From assembly GCA_903825065.1 (NCBI GenBank), contig CAIJZG010000089.1:1-6843 (forward strand): a stretch of 6,843 nucleotides of DNA, written 5' to 3'. A model generated the notes under the pieces. The model was not told the origin of the DNA. It made no database searches and saw only the letters and a program-made list of their open reading frames with translations. A program made the translations under genes and the position numbers. The DNA is from an uncultured Bacteroidota bacterium (GTDB taxonomy: Bacteria > Bacteroidota > Bacteroidia > Chitinophagales > Chitinophagaceae). Below, piece by piece: positions 1-5,063 of this stretch; positions within the stretch are counted from its first letter, which is position 1, and each line of letters starts with the position of its first letter.

Positions 1-36
1 GGATGCGAGGAGAATTAATAAAATTTAAAAAGAGGT

Positions 37-160
37 AAAAAAATATCGAGTTAACCCCGGCTTTTAAGCTGGGGAATTAGATGTGGTATTCTGATTCGGG
101 GCTTAAGTCCTTTATGAGCAGGCATTCCAAACCCCATGCTTTCGCCTAAGGTTAACAATA
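37..160. ncRNA. Candidate structured RNA element, family not recognised
   Basis: Three inverted repeats lie close together. GTTAACC (50-56) matches GGTTAAC (150-156) and could close the element. CCCCGGC (55-61) pairs with GCTGGGG (68-74) around a TTTTAA loop. GGGGCTT (98-104) pairs with AAACCCC (129-135). Together they resemble a closing stem with two internal arms, although bases 55-56 are claimed by two stems. Strand is unclear. Read as minus, the third stem gains a U-G wobble and a run of seven T follows the element (43 down to 37). Read as plus, the second stem gains the wobble and the 182-224 hairpin could terminate the transcript. I do not recognise a known family: the signatures of tRNA, tmRNA, SRP RNA, RNase P and the common riboswitches are absent. 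It could be a small RNA, a leader of a minus-strand gene beyond the left edge, or chance pairing. Confidence 0.3.
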
Positions 161-181
161 CAATAAGCATCATCCTTTATA

Positions 182-224
182 AATAAAGAAGAGCGCATCC
201 TAAATGAATGCGCTCTTCTTTATT
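182..224. terminator. Strong intrinsic terminator hairpin, probably bidirectional
   Basis: A perfect 17-bp inverted repeat pairs 182-198 with 208-224 around a 9-base loop (199-207). The GC-rich core GAGCGCAT/ATGCGCTC is flanked by A-rich and T-rich arms, so the stem supplies its own U-rich tail in either direction. On the plus strand ATTATTTTT follows directly. It starts 22 bases beyond the pdhC stop codon on the minus strand, which makes it the obvious end of the icd-pdhC transcript. It could equally stop plus-strand transcription arriving from the left edge. The only uncertainty is whether it works both ways. Confidence 0.88.
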
Positions 225-245
225 ATTTTTAATCTCATTTTTTAT

Positions 246-1904
246 TTAAACCAACATACGAAGTGGCTCTTCTAATAGGCTTTTCAATGTTTGTAAGAAC
301 GCTGCACCTGTGGCCCCATCTACTACTCTATGATCGCAACTTAACGTTACTTTCATCACATTTCCCGGAACTACTTGCCCGTTTTTAACTACTGGCACTT
401 GTGAGATACCACCCACTGCTAAAATACAAGCATCTGGAGGATTAATGATGGCAGTAAATTCTTCAATTCCAAACATTCCTAAATTTGAAATAGTAAATGT
501 GCTTCCTTCCCAATCAGATGGCTGTAATTTTTTATCTTTTGCTTTCTGTGCAAAATCTTTTACTTCAGCACCAATTTGACTTAAAGATTTTCCATCCGCA
601 AATCGAACTACAGGAACTAATAAACCTTCTTCCACTGCTACTGCAACCCCAATATTTACGTGATAATTGGTACGAATAGTATCTCCTAGCCAACTGCTAT
701 TTACTTTTGGATGTTGCTTAAGTGATAAAGCAGTTGCTTTCAACACCATATCATTAAAGCTAATCTTAGTTTTTGCAACTTCATTAATCTTTGTACGGGC
801 AGCTACTGCAGCATCCATATCAATACTCATCGTAAGATAAAAATGCGGTGCAGTAAATAAGCTTTCACTTAGTCTACGCGCAATTACTTTACGCATTTGA
901 GAAACTGGTGTATCCACAAAACTAATTTCACCTGCTGGAGCATTCATTACAGAAGCACTTGCAGTTTTTGCAGGAGCAGCTGTTACATTAGCAGCAGAAG
1001 AAGCAACGGCTGTTGCTTTTGCCGGAGTATAGCTATCGATATCTGATTTAGTAATCCTTCCATTATCGCCACTACCCTTTACAAAACGTAAATCAATTCC
1101 TTTTTCGGTAGCAATTTTTTTAGCAAGAGGGGAAGCAAAAATTCTTCCTTCATTAACAACCGCTTCCGATACTGGTGCAGCTGCAACGGGTGTAGTAATG
1201 ATTGGAGTTTGAGCAGGTGCAGCAACAACGGTTGATGCATCAGACCCCATATTTTTTGACGCAGCTACAATATCAGTAATATTTTGTCCGGGTTTGCCAA
1301 TAATACATAGCAAGTCGTTCACTAAGATCTTCTCACCAGCTTTAGCCCCTTGATATAATAAAACACCGTCTTTATAACTTTCCAATTCCATAGTTGCTTT
1401 ATCTGTTTCGATATCAGCTAAAACATCGCCTTTTTTAACAGTATCACCTACTTGTTTCTGCCATCCTGCAATAACACCTTCGGTCATGGTATCACTTAAT
1501 CTTGGCATTAACACCACTTCTTCCATGGCACTAATATCTAAAGAAGCAGCTGGAGTAGTAGTAGTAGCAGCTGTTGCATGTACAATTGGTGCCGGATTTT
1601 CCACTTTTGTAACCTCAGGAACTGCACCACCACTGTGTGCTGCAATTAATGAAGTCACATCTTCACCAGCTTTTCCTAGAATCGCTAACAAATCATTCAC
1701 TTGAAGTTTACCACCTGTTACAGTACCAATATGCAACAAAACTCCTTGTTGATAGCTTTCTAGCTCCATAGTAGCTTTGTCTGTTTCAATTTCAGCTAAT
1801 AAATCGCCTTTATTTACAGAATCACCCACCTGTTTGTGCCAGGCAGCAATGACGCCCTCTGTCATTGTATCACTTAGACGGGGCATTAATATCGCTTCAG
1901 CCAT
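246..1904 (-). CDS. pdhC: Pyruvate dehydrogenase complex E2, dihydrolipoamide acetyltransferase (two lipoyl domains)
   Basis: This 552-residue protein is the core of the cytoplasmic pyruvate dehydrogenase complex. It passes the acetyl group from E1 through lipoyl-lysine to CoA, making acetyl-CoA. Domains in order: lipoyl domain 1 (about 1-85, IETDKAT with lipoyl-Lys43), an Ala/Thr/Pro-rich linker, lipoyl domain 2 (about 127-211, Lys169), a second Ala/Pro linker, an E3/E1-binding domain (about 254-290, RIFASPLAKKIA to GRITKSDI), an Ala-rich linker, and the acetyltransferase domain (about 328-552). The catalytic motif DHRVVDG is intact, with His525 and Asp529. The MPRLSDTMTEG opening of both lipoyl domains is typical of pyruvate rather than 2-oxoglutarate complexes. 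The start ATG at 1904 opens directly into the lipoyl fold; no Shine-Dalgarno is visible. It lies 51 bp downstream of icd on the same strand and is probably co-transcribed. No E1 or E3 gene is in the window. The enzyme assignment is firm; the symbol is a naming convention (aceF in E. coli). Confidence 0.95.
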   Translation of the reverse strand: MAEAILMPRLSDTMTEGVIAAWHKQVGDSVNKGDLLAEIETDKATMELESYQQGVLLHIGTVTGGKLQVNDLLAILGKAGEDVTSLIAAHSGGAVPEVTKVENPAPIVHATAATTTTPAASLDISAMEEVVLMPRLSDTMTEGVIAGWQKQVGDTVKKGDVLADIETDKATMELESYKDGVLLYQGAKAGEKILVNDLLCIIGKPGQNITDIVAASKNMGSDASTVVAAPAQTPIITTPVAAAPVSEAVVNEGRIFASPLAKKIATEKGIDLRFVKGSGDNGRITKSDIDSYTPAKATAVASSAANVTAAPAKTASASVMNAPAGEISFVDTPVSQMRKVIARRLSESLFTAPHFYLTMSIDMDAAVAARTKINEVAKTKISFNDMVLKATALSLKQHPKVNSSWLGDTIRTNYHVNIGVAVAVEEGLLVPVVRFADGKSLSQIGAEVKDFAQKAKDKKLQPSDWEGSTFTISNLGMFGIEEFTAIINPPDACILAVGGISQVPVVKNGQVVPGNVMKVTLSCDHRVVDGATGAAFLQTLKSLLEEPLRMLV

Positions 1905-1929
1905 AGTTCGATTGCTCTTTTAAATGAGC

Positions 1930-1940
1930 CGTGAAATTAA
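1930..1940 (-). promoter_or_regulatory. TTAATTTCACG motif upstream of pdhC
   Basis: Read on the minus strand, TTAATTTCACG lies 25 bases before the pdhC ATG, inside the 51-bp spacer after icd. It differs by one base from the motif upstream of icd and resembles the one before gldB. It is close to, but not an exact match for, the Bacteroidota -7 promoter element TAnnTTTG. No TTTG appears at the expected -33 spacing. It may be a secondary promoter for pdhC or only a shared compositional pattern. Confidence 0.3.
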
Positions 1941-1955
1941 GGTAAAATTGTTAAT

Positions 1956-3410
1956 CTATTGTCCCTGGGCCAAGGTGTAAGCTTTTTTTCCACCCCACAT
2001 ATTCAATAGTTCAATGGAACTCACTTTGAAATCTTTTGTCATACGTTTATATAATTCCAAGATATCTGTTTGCGTAACTGGCACGTCCCCAATACTTTCG
2101 AATCTACAAAAGTAAGAGTTTACCAGGTTTGTAAATACCGATCCTTTAGGCCAAACCTGGGTTCCACGATTACTAATGGTAACTAATTTAAACAAGTCCA
2201 TTGTATGTTTCAACGCAATTGCTGCCACATCATTTGGCTGTTCATTACACTCGATAATAATATCAACCCCAACGATTTCTTCCTGCTGCATTTCCAAACT
2301 CTCAATCATGGGATTTTTTTCCAATTTGAAATGGGTTGGAGTTACATAGTGATTGGCGATAAATGGCTTTGGACTATGCTTTGGTTCTTTACCGAAATTT
2401 TGAATAATCGCATTAGAAAACTCAGTAGTATTTAAAGAAGGAATTGATTTGTCTCCAAAATCGCCAGTGTGAACCCCACTTTCTAAAGTAAATAATAAGG
2501 CATTCTCAATCATTGCGGAAGTTTCCGTCATACCAAGATGTTGTAACATACCTATTCCACTCAATAATAAAGAGGTAGGATTGGCAATATTTCTACCCGC
2601 AATATCTGGCGCTGTTCCATGAACTGCTTCGAAAATAGAAATATGATCTCCAACATTTGCCGATGGCGCAAAGCCCAATCCTCCAACTAATCCAGCACAT
2701 AAATCACTTACTATATCTCCCTGCAAATTGGTCAACACTACCACATCAAAAAGATCTGGGCGTGATACCAATTTCATGCATAAATCATCTACAATTACAT
2801 CATCTGCTTTCAATTCTGGATATTCTTTTGCTACTTCATAAAACACTTCTAAAAATAATCCATCCGTAATTTTCATGATGTTTGCCTTATGACCACAAGT
2901 GATGCGTCTGCATCCTTTTTTCTTAGCCATTTCAAATGCATACTTAATTACTTGCATGCTTCCTGGGCGTGTTATAAAGCGACGACCCAATGCTACATCA
3001 TGTGTTAGCATATGTTCGATACCACCATAAGTATCTTCAATATTTTCTCTGACAATTGTAATATCAATCGGTATACCTGCTTTACTAAAAACAGTATCAA
3101 CCCCGTGTAATGTTTGGAATGTGCGCTTATTTGCATAAGTGTTCCAAGTTTTTCGAGCTGTTACATTTACACTTTTTACACCCTTACCTTTCGGGGTTTC
3201 CATTGGACCTTTAAACAAAATACCCAGCGACTCAATAGATTCCTGAGCTTCAGGAGTCATGCCATTACTGTAACCATTGTCGAACACCCATTTGCCCATA
3301 TCCACCACTTCATACTCCAATTCAACTTTGGCTGCCTCAAAAATTCCTAAAACAGCATCCATTATTTCTGGTCCAATACCATCTCCTTTTGCTACAGCAA
3401 TTTTTGTCAT
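1956..3410 (-). CDS. icd: Isocitrate dehydrogenase, long Rickettsia/Thermus-like type
   Basis: A 484-residue TCA-cycle enzyme that oxidatively decarboxylates isocitrate to 2-oxoglutarate in the cytoplasm. The family fold starts at once (IAVAKGDGIGPEIM, 4-17). Active-site features are present: the Arg/Asn-rich substrate segment SVNVTARKTW (80-89), RENIEDTYGG (121-130, catalytic Tyr128), Lys175 in GHKANIMK, and the signature NLQGDIVSDLCAGLVGG (228-244) with metal-binding Asp232 and Asp236. The cofactor loop EAVHGTAPDIAGRNIANP (261-278) carries Asp269-Ile270, where E. coli NADP-IDH has Lys344-Tyr345. That pattern is known from NAD-dependent relatives, so NAD+ use is plausible although homologues are often annotated as NADP-dependent. 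About 140 residues (345-484) extend beyond the core, as recalled for Thermus thermophilus IDH. The start ATG at 3410 has no Shine-Dalgarno. pdhC follows after 51 bp with no terminator between. Confidence 0.93.
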   Translation of the reverse strand: MTKIAVAKGDGIGPEIMDAVLGIFEAAKVELEYEVVDMGKWVFDNGYSNGMTPEAQESIESLGILFKGPMETPKGKGVKSVNVTARKTWNTYANKRTFQTLHGVDTVFSKAGIPIDITIVRENIEDTYGGIEHMLTHDVALGRRFITRPGSMQVIKYAFEMAKKKGCRRITCGHKANIMKITDGLFLEVFYEVAKEYPELKADDVIVDDLCMKLVSRPDLFDVVVLTNLQGDIVSDLCAGLVGGLGFAPSANVGDHISIFEAVHGTAPDIAGRNIANPTSLLLSGIGMLQHLGMTETSAMIENALLFTLESGVHTGDFGDKSIPSLNTTEFSNAIIQNFGKEPKHSPKPFIANHYVTPTHFKLEKNPMIESLEMQQEEIVGVDIIIECNEQPNDVAAIALKHTMDLFKLVTISNRGTQVWPKGSVFTNLVNSYFCRFESIGDVPVTQTDILELYKRMTKDFKVSSIELLNMWGGKKAYTLAQGQ

Positions 3411-3424
3411 AAGATTGATTTAAA

Positions 3425-3435
3425 CGCGAAATTAA
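3425..3435 (-). promoter_or_regulatory. TTAATTTCGCG motif upstream of icd
   Basis: Read on the minus strand, TTAATTTCGCG lies 14 bases before the icd ATG, in the divergent spacer shared with apaG. The internal TAATTTCG matches the Bacteroidota -7 consensus TAnnTTTG at all but one fixed position. No TTTG is seen about 19 bases upstream. If it is the -7 element, the icd mRNA leader would be very short. This is an inference from motif position and its repetition before pdhC and gldB. Confidence 0.35.
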
Positions 3436-3567
3436 CACTTGTGTGCCTCATTTATTCGTTAAACTGAGATTAATTCTTATGATTTTTTATATAAAAGAAC
3501 CCTTTTCCTTTTTTTGTGTTTTAATTCCTAGTTCCCTTTTCTTACATTTACTTAAAGCAATCATTCC

Positions 3568-3954
3568 ATGGTATCTAAAATTTCAGAAGGCGTAGAAGTG
3601 AGCGTTGAAATATTTTACCAATCAGATTACAGCAAGCCGCTGAATCAGGAGTTTATGTTTGCCTATAGAGTAACCATTGAAAATCACAATACTTTTAGCA
3701 TTAAATTAATGCGTAGGCATTGGTTTATTTTTGATAGCAATGGCGAACACAAAGAAGTAGAAGGCGAAGGAGTAATTGGCATTCAGCCCATCCTGCAACC
3801 CAATGAAAATTACCAGTATGTAAGTGGCTGTAATTTAAAAACTGAAATGGGAAAAATGCACGGCACTTATTTAATGGAAAATCAAAATAATAAAGAAAGG
3901 TTCTACGTAAAGATTCCTTCTTTCGATATGATTGCTCCTTTAAAGAATAATTAA
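3568..3954 (+). CDS. apaG: ApaG family protein
   Basis: A 128-residue single-domain protein matching the ApaG (DUF525) family in length and motifs. These include RRHWFIFDSNG (49-59), the glycine-rich stretch EGEGVIGIQPILQP (65-78), and YVSGCNLKTEMGKMHGTYLM (84-103). The family has an immunoglobulin/fibronectin-like beta-sandwich fold. Its role is poorly settled: it was first linked to Co2+/Mg2+ resistance and diadenosine tetraphosphate metabolism in enterobacteria, and similar domains occur in some eukaryotic F-box proteins. There is no signal peptide or membrane segment, so it should be cytoplasmic. The ATG at 3568 is the first start in frame near the family N terminus and has no Shine-Dalgarno. 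The gene diverges from icd across 157 bp and ends 3 bp from the gldB stop codon on the opposite strand. The family call is firm; any specific biochemical role here is not. Confidence 0.92.
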   Translation: MVSKISEGVEVSVEIFYQSDYSKPLNQEFMFAYRVTIENHNTFSIKLMRRHWFIFDSNGEHKEVEGEGVIGIQPILQPNENYQYVSGCNLKTEMGKMHGTYLMENQNNKERFYVKIPSFDMIAPLKNN

Positions 3955-3957
3955 CCA

Positions 3958-4959
3958 CTATTTAGGTTTATAGTGCGACTCCTCAAATATTTGTCTTGCT
4001 GGTGTATGCATTAAAATATCCGGTGAAATATTTCCTTTTTTCTCCATCCACTTTTGTACAATTCTAGTCCCAACAAACTGGCCAATCATACCCGGAGACC
4101 CATCACCTAATGCAGGAGTATTAGGAGCTTCATTCATATAATCTTTTGTCTGATCGGGATTTGATTCGTACAAGAAATTATTTTGTACGAAAAAGCCCCA
4201 GATATCTGCTTCGTTTTTTATACAACCCTCTAATTGTGCTTGAGTGTAGCCTGTTTTTATGCTATCTGCGGTATTGGGTAAAAATAAATTCAGTAAATAT
4301 TGTCTCTTACCCGCCTCGATCATTTGTTCAACCAAGGGTTTGCCCAAAGCTTTATTCGGATACATATCATCTATTATCGTCTTCATACAATTCACAGGAA
4401 TATAGGCTTTTTCAAATCTTCTGGAAATGTATGCAGGGTAGAGTTCCTGACACATTTCGGTTTGATAGAGAGAGTAATTTTTTCCCATATACATTTGCAA
4501 TCCAATTGCAATGGCATCAGTAGTGATAATATTTGCGTAACTGTTGATAGGACCAATAAAAGTAACCAGCTTTGTTGGAACAGGATAGGTAGGATAATAA
4601 TATTTCACAGCTTTAAATCCTTGAACAACTTCCTGCGCAATAGGATTGAAATCAGCATATAGCTGTTGTGACGAATCGAACATGGATCGATAACTGCCGA
4701 TAAAAGTTTTGCTATCCTTCATAGCACTATCTACAGTAGTACCTAAAATATTGTAGAGATAATCTTTAGAAAATCCAGGAAAGGAATTATTCAGTGCATT
4801 TAAACCCTTGTCGAGGTGATTGGTATCCAAAGCAAAATATGCTTTTTCAAAACGTAACACCTGCACATCTAGCTTTACCTGAGTTAGATCGGGTTGTTTA
4901 GGAGATTGCTTACACGAGAAAAGAGAAATCAATAAACAAATCAGCAAGAAATTCTTCAT
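3958..4959 (-). CDS. gldB: Gliding motility-associated lipoprotein GldB
   Basis: A 333-residue secreted lipoprotein. The N terminus is a short basic start (MKN), a hydrophobic core, then lipobox LFSC with Cys16 as the lipidated residue. Lys-Gln-Ser follows with no acidic cluster, which argues against the Bacteroidota surface-export signal and for a periplasm-facing anchor. The GldB-like body shows VLRFEKAYFALD (34-45), TTDAIAIGLQMYMG (146-159), LYPAYISRRFEKAYIP (173-188), ADIWGFFVQNNFLYE (251-265) and MIGQFVGTRIVQKWME (291-306). In Flavobacterium johnsoniae GldB is needed for gliding, but homologues are also found in non-gliding Bacteroidota, so gliding is not proved. No catalytic motif is evident. 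The ATG at 4959 directly precedes the signal peptide. It diverges from nadE, and its 3' end abuts apaG. The call rests on motif recognition and the nadE neighbour. Confidence 0.85.
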   Translation of the reverse strand: MKNFLLICLLISLFSCKQSPKQPDLTQVKLDVQVLRFEKAYFALDTNHLDKGLNALNNSFPGFSKDYLYNILGTTVDSAMKDSKTFIGSYRSMFDSSQQLYADFNPIAQEVVQGFKAVKYYYPTYPVPTKLVTFIGPINSYANIITTDAIAIGLQMYMGKNYSLYQTEMCQELYPAYISRRFEKAYIPVNCMKTIIDDMYPNKALGKPLVEQMIEAGKRQYLLNLFLPNTADSIKTGYTQAQLEGCIKNEADIWGFFVQNNFLYESNPDQTKDYMNEAPNTPALGDGSPGMIGQFVGTRIVQKWMEKKGNISPDILMHTPARQIFEESHYKPK

Positions 4960-4961
4960 GG

Positions 4962-4972
4962 CGGCAAATTAA
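4962..4972 (-). promoter_or_regulatory. TTAATTTGCCG motif directly before gldB
   Basis: Read on the minus strand, TTAATTTGCCG ends only 2 bases before the gldB ATG. It shares the form TTAATTTSNCG with the motifs upstream of icd and pdhC. If it acts as a -7 promoter element, transcription would start at or next to the start codon and the mRNA would be nearly leaderless. No TTTG is present at the expected -33 spacing, so the promoter reading is tentative. Confidence 0.3.
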
Positions 4973-5063
4973 TACATTTCCCAACAGGGTGTATAAAGCC
5001 ATTCCATCCGTTTTCTTAAAATTTATGGATGATTCATTCGCAATTAATCCTGAAATTCGTGGC

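Noticed and set aside
1..38. Possible C-terminal tail of a plus-strand gene (frame reading MRGELIKFKKR then stop at 36-38)
   Set aside because: Only a dozen codons are visible, other frames also close within 40 bases, and nothing identifies a protein.
75..115. Minus-strand AATCAGAATACC resembles the 3' conserved box of cobalamin riboswitches (AGTCAGGATACC-like)
   Set aside because: The other conserved parts of that riboswitch, such as the GCCACTG segment and the GGGAA region, are not found nearby, and the available length is too short.
1486..1704. Plus-strand open frame opposite the E2 linker region
   Set aside because: It is a shadow of the Ala/Thr-rich pdhC linker on the other strand, with no independent start signal or recognisable domain.
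3513..3550. Possible apaG promoter: TTTG (3513-3516) and TACATTTA (3543-3550)
   Set aside because: The spacer of 26 bases is longer than the usual 19 or so for Bacteroidota promoters and the -7 box misses its final G, so it is too weak to annotate.
4146..4662. Two overlapping plus-strand open frames of about 120 codons opposite gldB
   Set aside because: They lie wholly within gldB on the opposite strand, overlap each other in different frames, and show composition expected of antisense frames rather than protein motifs.
4973..4980. TACATTTC as a -7 element for nadE
   Set aside because: It fits TAnnTTTG at all but one fixed position, but no -33 element is found at the right distance, and such matches are common in AT-rich DNA.
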